Shown here: piece by piece, positions 33,977 to 43,529 of the stretch
Numbering within the stretch: position 1 is the stretch's first letter
Layout of the letters: every line of letters begins with the position of its first letter
Assembly (NCBI RefSeq): GCF_014200605.1
Contig: NZ_JACHCE010000002.1
Coordinates: 487,300-551,299 of the forward strand
Direction of reading: 5' to 3'
Source: Pedobacter cryoconitis
GTDB lineage: Bacteria; Bacteroidota; Bacteroidia; Sphingobacteriales; Sphingobacteriaceae
DNA: 64,000 nt
The notes under the pieces: generated by a model
Seen by the model: only the letters and a program-made list of their open reading frames with translations
The model's database searches: none
What the model was told of the DNA's origin: nothing
Translations under genes and position numbers: made by a program

Positions 33977-34279
33977 TTAGGCTATATATTCCATTACGGT
34001 AGTGAAAGAAACAAATTTATCCTTAAAACGTGTATTTAATTCTGCAGCAAATTCATTAGCGTGCTTTAGCTGATAAGCCTCATAATCTTCGATTGACTCC
34101 ACAACATATTGAGCGCAATAGGTTACCCCCTCATTTGGTGAATCGACCACTTTTAATAATCTGCTGGAAACGAATAATCCAGTCGCCATCACTTCAGGAA
34201 CATGCTCTTCTTGCATCCATTTCAGCCATGCCGCAGCAGAAGCTTCTTCAATAATCAGGGTTACATTGTATAATAACAT
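33977..34279 (-). CDS. DUF4286 family protein
   Basis: 100 residues from the ATG at 34279; the open frame goes to 34315 but that would overlap the upstream gene and add a hydrophobic tail not seen in the family. MLLYNVTLIIEEASAAAWLKWMQEEHVPEVMATG and YCAQYVVESIEDYEAYQ are typical of DUF4286, a small ferredoxin-like-fold family (dimeric alpha/beta barrel-like) of Bacteroidota with unknown function. Cotranscribed with the TPR gene upstream (16-bp gap) and rmlC downstream (2-bp gap). Confidence 0.85.
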   Translation of the reverse strand: MLLYNVTLIIEEASAAAWLKWMQEEHVPEVMATGLFVSSRLLKVVDSPNEGVTYCAQYVVESIEDYEAYQLKHANEFAAELNTRFKDKFVSFTTVMEYIA

Positions 34280-34295
34280 GGGGCAAATATATAAA

Positions 34296-36107
34296 CTAAG
34301 ATTCAATATTATCACCTCTGATTCTCCTGAAATGTTTACGTGCTTCGGTCACAAACATGCTTCCCGGAAAATCAGTAATCAATTGCTGATAAAGTGTTTT
34401 TGCCTGTTCAGGATCATTGAGCTGATCTTCATATAATCCGGCAAGGATAAAAAGTGCTTCATCTGCCCAATTGCCTTTTTGCTGGTGGTTAATCAACTCT
34501 TTAAGTAAAGGAACTGCCAGCATAAAATCTTTGTTTTTGATATGAATGTCTGACTTAAACATCAGGATGTCGTCTGTAAGGCTGTTTTTTGGATATAAGA
34601 ACGGGATGCTATCTACTTTGGCAATCGCTGCCGCAGAGAGATTACGGAATTGCAGTGCTTCGGCAGCTGCATACATTTTAAGTGCCAGTGTATCGGTAGC
34701 AGTCTCCAGGTGATCGGAGATCAGCAGGCTGAGATTAAGGGCGTCATTAGCGATTAACTGCTCTGTAGAGGCTTTTAATATGTCTGCCTGAGATTTGGCA
34801 TAGCTAAAATTTCCCTGCTCAAATGATAACCTGGCCGATCTGTATTTGGCTTCCGTTCCTATATTTTGATTTTCAAACTCTTTAGCAACCTGTCCATACA
34901 TCAGAATTGCCTCCCAGGGCTGCTGTGTAAGTCTGTAAATATCTCCCAGCTCTAATTTCATCTCGCCCATTTCAATACTGGAAATACCAGGTATCTTTAG
35001 TGCAGCTTCCAGCGCTGTCTCTGCTTTTTTGGGGTCCTGCAGATAATAAGTTTGCAGATTGGCCCATTTTCTCAATGCAAAAAGTGTTCTCGTATTGCTG
35101 CCATATTCGTCCAGAATCTCCTGATACTGGTCCGCAAGCAAGATAACATCCTTCTTATCACTCTTTCCTGAGCGAAGCAATTGGTATCTGGCATCAATCA
35201 GTGCTAATTTTGAAGGAAGATAAAACTCATTTTCCTTGCCTTTTAGTAGTAAATAACTATAAGCTTTGATCGCCATCTCATAAGCCTTATTGGATGTAAA
35301 CAATTGAGCATGTTCAAATAAAATAGTCCCATTATCTTTAATTCTTTTATCCTGGGCTATTAATTGACGTAATGCCATTTCATAATCCTTCTGCTGTAGA
35401 TATTGCCAGATCAGCAATCTGGAATAAGATTCGTTTTGCGGGTCCTTCTGCAGTCTTTTAAGTAAAGCCGTCTGGAGCATCAGATAATCTGCATTATTCT
35501 CAAATACGGAAGGGATTACCGTTTCGGCTTGTTGAAGCATTTGCGGCATAGTGGATAATGCATTCAAATACTCTTCACTTAGTTTGTTCTTATCTTTCTT
35601 AAAACGGTACAAACTCAATAATTCAAAAGTAAAGGCCTGATCATTTTTTAGATTTTTCCTGCCCTGTAAAAATACGGAGATAGCCAGATCATATTCTCCA
35701 AGCTGATAGATATCATTAGCGAGAGATCTGATTTTAGCTTCATCGTCGGGCAGGGTATGCAGCAGGTGATCAAAAGTTTTGGCAGAATTTTCAGGATCAC
35801 CTTTTTCTTTATAAATCCGGCCCTGTATAAGTTCATATTTTAGTGTTCCTGGATTTTGTCTGATTAATTTTTTAATAGCCTTATCTGCGCTCTCATATTG
35901 CTTTGATTTCAGCAGGGCATTGAAATAGAGATCCAGATAGGCTTCGCTTTTTGTTTTAAACAAGAGTTTTTCCAGCAGAACAGCAGACTTCTGATATTCT
36001 CCATTTTGATAATATTGCATTGCCATTTCATTATCATTACTATCCTGAGCAAATAATGGAACTGAGCAGACCAGAAAGAAGATGATTGCAAATACTCTTT
36101 TTATCAT
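34296..36107 (-). CDS. Periplasmic TPR-repeat protein
   Basis: 603 residues from the ATG at 36107, chosen because it gives a clean signal peptide (MIKRVFAIIFFLVCSVPLFAQ) and because a TATTTTTG promoter element lies at 36136-36129, downstream of the longer open-frame start at 36173. The rest is a continuous array of TPR-like helix pairs, e.g. MAMQYYQNGEYQKSAVLLEKLL, YESADKAIKKLIRQNPGTLKYELIQGRIYKEKGD, and ADEALFILAGLYEDQLNDPEQAKTLYQQLI at the end. It is probably a scaffold for an envelope complex. No specific function can be assigned. Confidence 0.82.
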   Translation of the reverse strand: MIKRVFAIIFFLVCSVPLFAQDSNDNEMAMQYYQNGEYQKSAVLLEKLLFKTKSEAYLDLYFNALLKSKQYESADKAIKKLIRQNPGTLKYELIQGRIYKEKGDPENSAKTFDHLLHTLPDDEAKIRSLANDIYQLGEYDLAISVFLQGRKNLKNDQAFTFELLSLYRFKKDKNKLSEEYLNALSTMPQMLQQAETVIPSVFENNADYLMLQTALLKRLQKDPQNESYSRLLIWQYLQQKDYEMALRQLIAQDKRIKDNGTILFEHAQLFTSNKAYEMAIKAYSYLLLKGKENEFYLPSKLALIDARYQLLRSGKSDKKDVILLADQYQEILDEYGSNTRTLFALRKWANLQTYYLQDPKKAETALEAALKIPGISSIEMGEMKLELGDIYRLTQQPWEAILMYGQVAKEFENQNIGTEAKYRSARLSFEQGNFSYAKSQADILKASTEQLIANDALNLSLLISDHLETATDTLALKMYAAAEALQFRNLSAAAIAKVDSIPFLYPKNSLTDDILMFKSDIHIKNKDFMLAVPLLKELINHQQKGNWADEALFILAGLYEDQLNDPEQAKTLYQQLITDFPGSMFVTEARKHFRRIRGDNIES

Positions 36108-36128
36108 ATTGTGGATCATTCTGTATAT

Positions 36129-36136
36129 CAAAAATA
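36129..36136 (-). promoter_or_regulatory. -7 promoter element of the TPR-DUF4286-rmlC operon
   Basis: On the minus strand TATTTTTG matches TANNTTTG, 21 bp before the ATG at 36107. It supports that start over the one at 36173. Confidence 0.45.
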
Positions 36137-36280
36137 AAGATAATAAATTCTGTAAGCCTGACTTCAATAGCAATCCGGTATTTTAAATGTTACCTGTGGT
36201 TTCTTTAACAGCGATAAAATATTGCTATTTTGAGTCGCTCTCCATTTGCGGTTAAGGTAACAATATTAGTGTATTGCCCG

Positions 36281-36308
36281 TTTAGACAAATGGCGTTGCG
36301 TATTTTTG
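36281..36308 (+). promoter_or_regulatory. Promoter of the S9-like gene
   Basis: TTTA (36281-36284) and TATTTTTG (36301-36308) resemble the Bacteroidota promoter with a short 16-bp spacer. The ATG at 36326 lies 17 bp beyond, whereas the longer frame start at 36230 lies upstream of it. Confidence 0.45.
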
Positions 36309-36325
36309 CAGACTACCAGAATGCT

Positions 36326-38218
36326 ATGACCGTAAAGAAAAGATATTTATTCCTTGTTTTTCTTGCCCTTTTTAGTGCTTGCCGGCAAAACAGGCAGGTT
36401 AGGGTTATCCCTGTGGCAGACTTCTTTAAGTCACAGGATAAAGGAGCTTATGCAATTTCTCTGGATGGTAAAACGATGTCTTATCTAAAATTGCAGGGTA
36501 AAAAGCAAAACCTTTTTGTTGAAGACCTGTCCACAGGAAAATCGGCTCAGATTACACGTTTAAATGAAAAAAATATCAATTATTACTTTTGGGTAAGTAA
36601 TGATGAAATAGTCTATTACAAAGAGAAAGCAGGGGCAGAGCGTTTATCAGATATTTTTATTATCAATAAAAATGGAGAAAACGAGCGTCAGCTAAATGAT
36701 AATAGCAAAAGTCGTATGCACGTGCTTAAAGACCAGCTGATTGATGGTAAATTTTTGCTTGTATCATCTAATAAAAGAGATTCAACTGTATTTGATGTCT
36801 ACCGGTTAAATGTAAGAAATGGTCATATGGATATGGCGGCTAAAAATCCAGGGAATATTACGAACTGGGTTACAGATTCCAAAGGTCAGATTCGTTTAGC
36901 AACTACCAGTGATGGTGTAAATCAGACCCTGCTTTACAGAGAAAATGAAAATCAGGCTTTCAGATCTATAGTAACCAATAATTTCAAGACCACATTTACG
37001 CCGATCGCTATCTCAGATAACAGGCCAAATATTCTTTATGCAATTTCTAATGTAAACAGGGATAAGAATGCGCTCATAGAATTGAACTGTATCAATGGAA
37101 AGGAAAGCAAAGTACTTTTTAGCAATGATACGCTGAATGTAGTAGATGCCCAGTATTCTGAATCTAAAAAAACAATGGCCTTTGTGATTTGTGAAACCTG
37201 GAAGAAAGAAAAGCATTATCTGGACTCCTCTGCCAGGAGGTTATATGCAAAACTGGATAAGCTGTTGCCGGGTACTGAATCAAAAATCATTGACAGGGAT
37301 AAGGCGGAGAATACTTTTATTGTAAGAACTTTTACAGATAGAAACCCCGGATCTTATTACTTGTATATAGCAGATAAAGGAACCATCAGGAAACTCAGTG
37401 ATTTTAATCCTTACGTTAAAGAAGCTGAAATGTGTGAAATGAAGCCAGTTTCCTATAAAGCCCGTGACGGACTGAAAATTCAGGGATATCTTACCTTGCC
37501 TATTAATAAATTACCGGAGAACCTGCCTGTTGTCGTGCTGCCGCATGATGGTCCGGGACGTAGAAATTCATGGGGCTATAATGCCGAAGTGCAGTTTCTG
37601 GCCAACAGGGGATATGCAGTTTTTCAGGTTAATTATCGTGGGTCATCAGGTTACGGAAAATCTTTCGCTGCTGCAGGATCAGGTCAATGGGGGGAGAAAA
37701 TCAAGGATGATATTAATGATGGTGTAAGGTGGCTTATTGAGAATAAGATTGCAAACCCAAGAAAAATAGCTATTTATGGTACGGGGTTTGGGGGGTATAT
37801 CGCGTTAAACAGTTTGTATTCAAGTCCGGGAATGTATGTTTGTGGCGGGTCTAACTCAGGAATAATTAACTTATTCAGCTATTTGAAAGCTATTCCCCCA
37901 TTCTGGAAAACCAATTTGCAGATGTACTATGAAATACTGGGTAATCCGCTGACAGAAGGTGACCGGATGCGTCAGATTTCCCCTGTCTTTCATGCTGATA
38001 AGTTCAGGGTACCAGTATTTATAGCACAGAGCCCTAAAGATCCCAGAAGTAATTCGGGAGAAGCTATTCAGTTTGTAAAAGAACTTAAGAAACGGAACGT
38101 AAATGTAACTTACCTGGAGAAAGAATATAGTGAGTTCTCCCCGCAGGGTGAAGATGTTCGTCAGGCATTATATGCTTCATTAGAACAATTTTTATCTGCT
38201 AATTTGTCTAAGAAATAA
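36326..38218 (+). CDS. S9-family (prolyl oligopeptidase-like) lipoprotein, catalytically degenerate
   Basis: 630 residues from the ATG at 36326. Lipobox ALFSACRQ gives a lipidated Cys near residue 19. Residues about 40-360 form a beta-propeller (repeats such as KTMSYLKLQGKKQNLFVEDL); residues about 380-630 an alpha/beta hydrolase with GLKIQGYLTLP, PVVVLPHDGPG, YAVFQVNYRGSSGYGKSF and WGEKIKDDINDGVRWL. The nucleophile elbow reads YGTGFGGY where active enzymes have GxSxGG: the Ser position is Gly487 (codon GGG). Asp572 is kept (SPKDPRSN), but the His box (EGHGF) reads YSEFSP. The protein is likely a non-hydrolytic binder. Followed after 5 bp by a histidine kinase gene. Confidence 0.85.
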   Translation: MTVKKRYLFLVFLALFSACRQNRQVRVIPVADFFKSQDKGAYAISLDGKTMSYLKLQGKKQNLFVEDLSTGKSAQITRLNEKNINYYFWVSNDEIVYYKEKAGAERLSDIFIINKNGENERQLNDNSKSRMHVLKDQLIDGKFLLVSSNKRDSTVFDVYRLNVRNGHMDMAAKNPGNITNWVTDSKGQIRLATTSDGVNQTLLYRENENQAFRSIVTNNFKTTFTPIAISDNRPNILYAISNVNRDKNALIELNCINGKESKVLFSNDTLNVVDAQYSESKKTMAFVICETWKKEKHYLDSSARRLYAKLDKLLPGTESKIIDRDKAENTFIVRTFTDRNPGSYYLYIADKGTIRKLSDFNPYVKEAEMCEMKPVSYKARDGLKIQGYLTLPINKLPENLPVVVLPHDGPGRRNSWGYNAEVQFLANRGYAVFQVNYRGSSGYGKSFAAAGSGQWGEKIKDDINDGVRWLIENKIANPRKIAIYGTGFGGYIALNSLYSSPGMYVCGGSNSGIINLFSYLKAIPPFWKTNLQMYYEILGNPLTEGDRMRQISPVFHADKFRVPVFIAQSPKDPRSNSGEAIQFVKELKKRNVNVTYLEKEYSEFSPQGEDVRQALYASLEQFLSANLSKK

Positions 38219-38223
38219 GTTAT

Positions 38224-39891
38224 ATGAGTTCAGAAAAACAAAGCGGTTACCGTAAAAACTTTTCATTGATCGTGACCTTTATTCTGTTGATCTCTGTCTT
38301 GTTTATCCTGTCTCTATTCCTGGCTTATAACTTCAGTAAAAAATTTATAGAGAATGAATTTGTATCAGAAAAGGTAAAAGTATTAGAAGAAACGATCAAA
38401 CCATACAATGAGTTCTTTCAGAATAAGGTCCCCGAAATTTCTTACTATAATGGATATCTTGATTCGGCCAGTGCATCAAAGTTTGTAGATACAGTAATCA
38501 ATACTTATCCATTTGTTTCCAAAGTGGTTTTCTATGATTCCGAGATTGGGAATACCCAGGTTGGAGACGGTTTGAATACTGGTCATTTCGCTTTTGGTCC
38601 AAAATCTATTTATCAGTTCGGCGACCTGGTCCCTTTAGATTCCGTCAAACTGTTTTCGAGGGATGATACGAAAAAATTTAGCAGGGGTGATGATTTTAAT
38701 GCTTTGGGTATAAAGCTGATCTCTTATATTGAAAGCCTGGATACGACAAAAGTGCCTAGCCAGGAAGAACTTTTTACCAATTTCAGCATTATCCGTTCTA
38801 ATAAAATCACCTATTTAAATATTCCCAGACTGGAAGATCTGAAAGTGTATAAGCAAATGCTCAGACAAAAACTGAGTCCGTCGCCAGTTTATCAGCAGGA
38901 TATGTTATCTTTTCATCTGGACCCCTATAAGCTCAGGATTATCAATACGCGTCCTTTATTATATCAAAATATAAGAATAGAGCCGCTCACTTACGATCCT
39001 TTAAATACTTCTACAGAATATGTAGCCACAGAGATTACTTTGCCAGGGCCGTTTTCAGATTATAAGCTTTATTTTATTTCTGCAAAATCATTTGTCGCTC
39101 AGGAGATCCTGAGTTATTTTATGCCTATTGCAATGGTCATGTTATTGTTCTATGGTATTTTAGTGCTTGTTACAGTCTTGATTTATAGAAATCTGAATAT
39201 CAATCATAAGATGTTTAAGCTACAGTACGATTTTATGAATAATCTGACTCACGAGTTTAAAACTCCTGTGAGTGTCATTAAAATAGCGGGAAATAATATT
39301 AAAAGTGCAAGTTCGTTAACTGAACGTGAGCTTAAATTATATGGGAAAATTCTTGATGAAGAAGCCGATAAATTAAATGGGCTGATGAACAAACTCCTGG
39401 CTTTTACACAAATTGAAAACGGGGCCATACAGCTTAACCACGATACAATAAATATTGTGGATTTTATTGAAAGTACGATTGAATCGCATACGCTGAAACA
39501 TCCTGATTTTGCCGTAACCTATGAAGTTACCGGGTTTTCAGCATTTGTTACTGATCCGGTATTACTGGGCAGCCTTTTTGATAATCTGGCAGAGAATGCC
39601 TATAAATATTCTCCGCCAGAACGGAAACGTTTACATATTGTAGCAAGAATGATCAAAGGAAAAGTGGTATTCAGATTTATAGATCAGGGAATTGGTATTC
39701 CTACACCGGAAATTAATAATATCTTTAAGAAGTTTTACCGCATACAGAACCAGTATAATCAAAATGGAAGTGTAGGCCTGGGCTTAGCCTTCTGTAAAGA
39801 GCTGGTGAATTTTATGAAAGGTGAGATTACAGTAAAAAGTAAAGTAAATAAAGGGACAGAGTTTAAAATAGTGTTGCCTTATAATAATTAA
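38224..39891 (+). CDS. Membrane sensor histidine kinase
   Basis: 555 residues. Two membrane helices (about 14-36 and 300-322) enclose a periplasmic sensor domain of about 265 residues without recognisable family. No HAMP domain is evident. The dimerisation/phosphoacceptor domain has NNLTHEFKTPVSVI with His343; ATPase boxes are LFDNLAENAYKYSPP (N), FIDQGIGIP (G1) and GSVGLGLAFCKELV (G2). It is 4 bp upstream of the response regulator and 5 bp downstream of the S9-like lipoprotein, which could be part of the sensing unit (inference). Confidence 0.92.
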   Translation: MSSEKQSGYRKNFSLIVTFILLISVLFILSLFLAYNFSKKFIENEFVSEKVKVLEETIKPYNEFFQNKVPEISYYNGYLDSASASKFVDTVINTYPFVSKVVFYDSEIGNTQVGDGLNTGHFAFGPKSIYQFGDLVPLDSVKLFSRDDTKKFSRGDDFNALGIKLISYIESLDTTKVPSQEELFTNFSIIRSNKITYLNIPRLEDLKVYKQMLRQKLSPSPVYQQDMLSFHLDPYKLRIINTRPLLYQNIRIEPLTYDPLNTSTEYVATEITLPGPFSDYKLYFISAKSFVAQEILSYFMPIAMVMLLFYGILVLVTVLIYRNLNINHKMFKLQYDFMNNLTHEFKTPVSVIKIAGNNIKSASSLTERELKLYGKILDEEADKLNGLMNKLLAFTQIENGAIQLNHDTINIVDFIESTIESHTLKHPDFAVTYEVTGFSAFVTDPVLLGSLFDNLAENAYKYSPPERKRLHIVARMIKGKVVFRFIDQGIGIPTPEINNIFKKFYRIQNQYNQNGSVGLGLAFCKELVNFMKGEITVKSKVNKGTEFKIVLPYNN

Positions 39892-39895
39892 TGAT

Positions 39896-40585
39896 ATGTC
39901 TAAAGGAATTAAAATACTGATCGTTGAGGATGATGAAAATTTAAGGTTTTTAGTAGTACACAGGCTGAAATCAGAAGGCTATGATGTCATGGAAACTGGT
40001 GATGGAGAGCTGGCGGTGAAAGCTATCATGGAAGAAAAACCTGATATTGTCTTATTAGACTGGATGCTGCCAGGTAAGCAGGGATCAGAGGTTTGTCAGG
40101 AGGTCCGTCAGCAGGGATTTGAAAACCTGGTTATTATGATGACAGCCAAAGCTCAGGATGTAGATAAGATCGATGCTTATACTTTTGGTGTCTCTGACTA
40201 TGTAACCAAGCCTTTTAATATGGATGTACTGGTTGCTATGCTGGAAAGTAAGGTGAAGTTTCTGCTAAACAATGATAAATCAGAAATTCACCGTTTTGGC
40301 GATATGGAACATCATCCAAATATCCATACGCTTTACAGAAGCGGGAGGAAAATTGAGCTGACTATATTAGAGAATAGGATTTTACTGTATTTCCTTAGAA
40401 ACCCGAATAAAGTGATTAACCGTGATGAGCTGATGCTGGTTGTCTGGGGATATAATTCTGATGTAAATACCCGTACACTTGATATGCATATTGTACGTTT
40501 GAGAAAGAAAATTGAATTGAACCCTGATAATCCGCAGTTACTGCAAACAGTAAGGGGAGTAGGTTATCGTTTTAATGCCGGATAA
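39896..40585 (+). CDS. OmpR-family response regulator
   Basis: 229 residues. Receiver domain 6-118 with acidic pocket Glu11/Asp12/Asp13, phosphoacceptor Asp55 (LLDWMLPG), Thr83 and Lys105 (VTKPF). The C-terminal winged helix (about 130-228) ends LDMHIVRLRKKIE and TVRGVGYRF, the OmpR/PhoB pattern. It forms a two-component system with the kinase 4 bp upstream, similar in arrangement to RprXY of Bacteroides. Target genes unknown. Confidence 0.93.
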   Translation: MSKGIKILIVEDDENLRFLVVHRLKSEGYDVMETGDGELAVKAIMEEKPDIVLLDWMLPGKQGSEVCQEVRQQGFENLVIMMTAKAQDVDKIDAYTFGVSDYVTKPFNMDVLVAMLESKVKFLLNNDKSEIHRFGDMEHHPNIHTLYRSGRKIELTILENRILLYFLRNPNKVINRDELMLVVWGYNSDVNTRTLDMHIVRLRKKIELNPDNPQLLQTVRGVGYRFNAG

Positions 40586-40613
40586 TTAAACCGGTATTTA
40601 GATACCCTTAAAG

Positions 40614-40656
40614 ATTACATGACAAACTTCCATATTAAGGCAGCTTGTCATGTAAT
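40614..40656. terminator. Bidirectional hairpin between response regulator and phosphoesterase genes
   Basis: ATTACATGACAA (40614-40625) pairs perfectly with TTGTCATGTAAT (40645-40656); TCTTTT follows on the plus strand. It lies between two convergent genes. Confidence 0.6.
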
Positions 40657-40673
40657 ATCTTTTAATAATCAGC

Positions 40674-41963
40674 CTAAGCTCTTTTAAGCGTGAAAATTGT
40701 AATCTCTGGTAAGATTCCTACTCTTCCGGGATAACCCAGGAAACCGTAGCCTACGTTCACATATAGCTGTTGTTTTTGCTCCTGATATAATCCTGCCCAT
40801 TCTTTATAGATATATTCTATAGGACTCCATTGATAGTTTTCAGTACGTACACCAAATTGCATACCATGTGTATGACCGCTAAACATAGCATCTATCTGAG
40901 GGTACTTTGGCAGAACCTCTGCACGCCAGTGTGAAGGATCATGGGATAGTAAAAGCTTGACAGGAAGGTCATCCGTGTCTTTTGTGGCCAGATCCATGCG
41001 TCCATATTTAGGAAAGCGTCCCATGCCCCAGTTCTCAATACCAAGGATACCTATTTCTTCACCGTCTACCTTAAGTCTGCGGTGCTCATTCATGAGCAGG
41101 TCCCAGCCCATTAATTCGTGGGTTTTAATCACGTCTTTTAAGTTTTTGACTTTGGCAGGGGAAGATTCTTTTCCGAAGTGATAGTCACCGTAATCGTGAT
41201 TCCCAAGAGATGAATAAACACCAAGAGGTGCTTTTACCTTGTCGAAAATATTCTGGTAGTCTCTCATCTCAGTAGCCATATCATTGACAATATCACCAGT
41301 AAAAAAGATGAAATCAGGCTTTTCTCCAAGCAGCATTTCAACACCGCCTTTTACAGCAGTTTTATTATAGAAACTTCCGGAATGGATATCTGAGATCTGT
41401 CCCATTGTAATACCGTCAAAAGCAGCAGGTAAATTTGGGAGTATCAGTGTTTTTCTTCTTATCTGGTAGTCATAGGCACCGGTAGCAATTCCCCAGGTCA
41501 ATGAAGTCAGGGGAATTGCAGCTGCCACCAAACCCGCTTTAACGATAAATGCTGATCGGCTGATCGGTTCAGCAGCAGGAAAAATAGCTGTATCAGCAGC
41601 AGATACATTGGCATTGCTGTTACTTTCTGGATCAGCTGCAGGTTTTTTCAAACGCTTGTAAAGAGATATGCTTAGCCTGCGCAGGTCATCAATCACAAGA
41701 AAGGGCAGCATCACAATTTTGCAGGCTGTAGTCAGAAAGAAAGTCACCAGTATGATAGCACGGAGCGAAAGAAATAGATTCGAAAATATGCCCGCAAAGA
41801 CACCAATCACCAATACAATCGTAACCCCCCAGTAAATACGGGTAAATCTTGTCTTGGCTTTTTCACTCCAGTTTTTGAAGACAGACAAAATTGCCTTGAC
41901 AAAATAGAAATCGAATGCTATGATTAAAAGGCATCCTGCAATAAGAAAGGGTAATCTTCCCAT
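40674..41963 (-). CDS. Membrane-anchored metallophosphoesterase
   Basis: 429 residues. Three to four membrane helices in the first 85 residues, a hydrophilic loop (about 95-130), another helix (about 140-160) and then a calcineurin-like phosphoesterase domain: GQISDIHSG, FFTGDIVND, SLGNHDYGD, LLLSHDPSHW and FSGHTHGMQFG supply the full set of dimetal ligands. It resembles YaeI/YkuE-type enzymes that act on lipid-linked substrates at the periplasmic face. Substrate not determinable. Monocistronic, convergent to the two-component system. Confidence 0.88.
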   Translation of the reverse strand: MGRLPFLIAGCLLIIAFDFYFVKAILSVFKNWSEKAKTRFTRIYWGVTIVLVIGVFAGIFSNLFLSLRAIILVTFFLTTACKIVMLPFLVIDDLRRLSISLYKRLKKPAADPESNSNANVSAADTAIFPAAEPISRSAFIVKAGLVAAAIPLTSLTWGIATGAYDYQIRRKTLILPNLPAAFDGITMGQISDIHSGSFYNKTAVKGGVEMLLGEKPDFIFFTGDIVNDMATEMRDYQNIFDKVKAPLGVYSSLGNHDYGDYHFGKESSPAKVKNLKDVIKTHELMGWDLLMNEHRRLKVDGEEIGILGIENWGMGRFPKYGRMDLATKDTDDLPVKLLLSHDPSHWRAEVLPKYPQIDAMFSGHTHGMQFGVRTENYQWSPIEYIYKEWAGLYQEQKQQLYVNVGYGFLGYPGRVGILPEITIFTLKRA

Positions 41964-42011
41964 TATTTAGATTAAGGTAAAAAAATATTTAAAGCGCTTT
42001 TTTATACAGAA

Positions 42012-43514
42012 CTATGAATTGAAGTCAATATCATCATCGTCATCATCTTCAAGTTCAGTATTAAATAAGCTGTCAAACATATCAGAGAAACCAAAGCCAC
42101 CACTCAGGTATTTTTTATTTAACTGTGAATATTCTGCTAAGCCATGTAATGCAAATTCCATTAATAACAAGGTCTGATTCGCGCTCAGCTTAGGATGAAA
42201 CTTTTTAACTAAAGCGTTCAGCCCTTCAACCTGCATCAGTTCTTTTTTATATTGTGCTGCTGTCAGGTTATCAGCAATGTCAAGTGTATGTCCGTCCGTG
42301 AACCAGTCTGTAATCAATTGATAAGGATTTGCTGTTTTGCTTTTCTTTGCTTTCTCAGGGTCAGGGAAATAACGGTTGAAAAGACTTTTGATAGCTTTAC
42401 CAATCAATGTGTTCGCCACTTTAGCAGGTCCTTCCAGTTCGCCTTCGTAAACTAACTCTATTTTTCCGGTCACTGCAGGGATAATACCAATCAGATCAGC
42501 TAACCTGACAAAAGTGTTTTCTTCCCCGTTAATCAGCATTCTTCTCTCAGCAGTGCTGATCAGATTTTCATAAGCTGAAATCGTTAAGCGTGCAGATACA
42601 CCAGACTTCTGATCTATAAACTCACTTTTACGGGCCTCAAAAGCAACCTGTTCAATCAGATCTTTCACTAAACCATCAGCTTCAATTTTTAATTTCTGGG
42701 CTTCTGTAATTTTAGCTTCCTGGAAAGTAATCTTTCTGGAAATCGCAATCGTTTTTGGATAATGCGTAAGGATCTGACTTTCAATCCTGTCTTTTAAAGG
42801 AGTCACAATAGAGCCCCTGTTGGTATAATCTTCAGGATTGGCTGTAAAAACGAATTGTACATCCAGCGGAAGACGAAGTTTAAACCCTCTGATCTGAATA
42901 TCCTTTTCCTGAAGCATATTGAATAAAGCCACCTGTATCCTTGCCTGTAAATCAGGAAGCTCGTTAATAACGAAAATACTCCGGTGTGCCCTCGGGATTA
43001 ATCCAAAGTGGATCACACGCTCATCATTATAAGTTAATTTCAATGTGGCGGCTTTAATCGGGTCCATATCACCAATTAAATCTGCTACAGTCACATCTGG
43101 TGTAGCCAGTTTCTCTGTATAACGGTCCGAACGGTGCTGCCAGCTGATAGGTGTAGCATCACCATGCGCAGCAACTTCCTGTTTCCCATACCAGGAAATA
43201 GGGTTCAGCGGATCATCAAAGATTTCACTTCCTGTAATGTAAGGGATGTATTCATCAAGCAAGTTGACCATTAAACGGGCAATACGTGTCTTAGCCTGTC
43301 CCCTTAAGCCTAATAGCAGGATATTATGTCTGGATAAGATTGCAGTTTGCAATTCTGGAATAACAGTTTCGTCATAACCCAGGATACCTTCAAAACCAGC
43401 ATCTTTATTCTGAAGCTGCTGAATGAGATTCTTACGTAATTCGTCTTTAACTGTTAATGAAGTATAATTTGAGGCTTTTAATTCGCCAAGAGTTTTAATT
43501 GAGGTCTGCTCCAT
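42012..43514 (-). CDS. MoxR/magnesium-chelatase-like AAA+ ATPase
   Basis: 500 residues. Walker A GLRGQAKTR near 89-97; the Walker B region reads FVINELPDLQARIQVALF, with Asn-Glu instead of Asp-Glu; sensor 1 FVFTANPEDYTNRGSIV; then PLKDRIESQILTHYP. The INELPDL form is, as I recall, characteristic of a subgroup also found in actinobacteria. The C-terminus is acidic (a run of six Asp in LEDDDDDDIDF). It starts 15 bp after the stop of a VWA-domain gene; such AAA/VWA pairs act as chaperones for metal insertion or complex assembly. Substrate unknown. Confidence 0.87.
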   Translation of the reverse strand: MEQTSIKTLGELKASNYTSLTVKDELRKNLIQQLQNKDAGFEGILGYDETVIPELQTAILSRHNILLLGLRGQAKTRIARLMVNLLDEYIPYITGSEIFDDPLNPISWYGKQEVAAHGDATPISWQHRSDRYTEKLATPDVTVADLIGDMDPIKAATLKLTYNDERVIHFGLIPRAHRSIFVINELPDLQARIQVALFNMLQEKDIQIRGFKLRLPLDVQFVFTANPEDYTNRGSIVTPLKDRIESQILTHYPKTIAISRKITFQEAKITEAQKLKIEADGLVKDLIEQVAFEARKSEFIDQKSGVSARLTISAYENLISTAERRMLINGEENTFVRLADLIGIIPAVTGKIELVYEGELEGPAKVANTLIGKAIKSLFNRYFPDPEKAKKSKTANPYQLITDWFTDGHTLDIADNLTAAQYKKELMQVEGLNALVKKFHPKLSANQTLLLMEFALHGLAEYSQLNKKYLSGGFGFSDMFDSLFNTELEDDDDDDIDFNS

Positions 43515-43529
43515 ATGTTTTCTTTCCGT

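Noticed and set aside
36108-36173. Longer start of the TPR gene at 36173
   Set aside because: A promoter element lies at 36136-36129, downstream of that start, and the signal peptide begins cleanly at 36107.
36230-36325. N-terminal extension of the S9-like gene to 36230
   Set aside because: It would cross a TATTTTTG promoter element at 36301 and hide the lipoprotein signal that begins at 36326.
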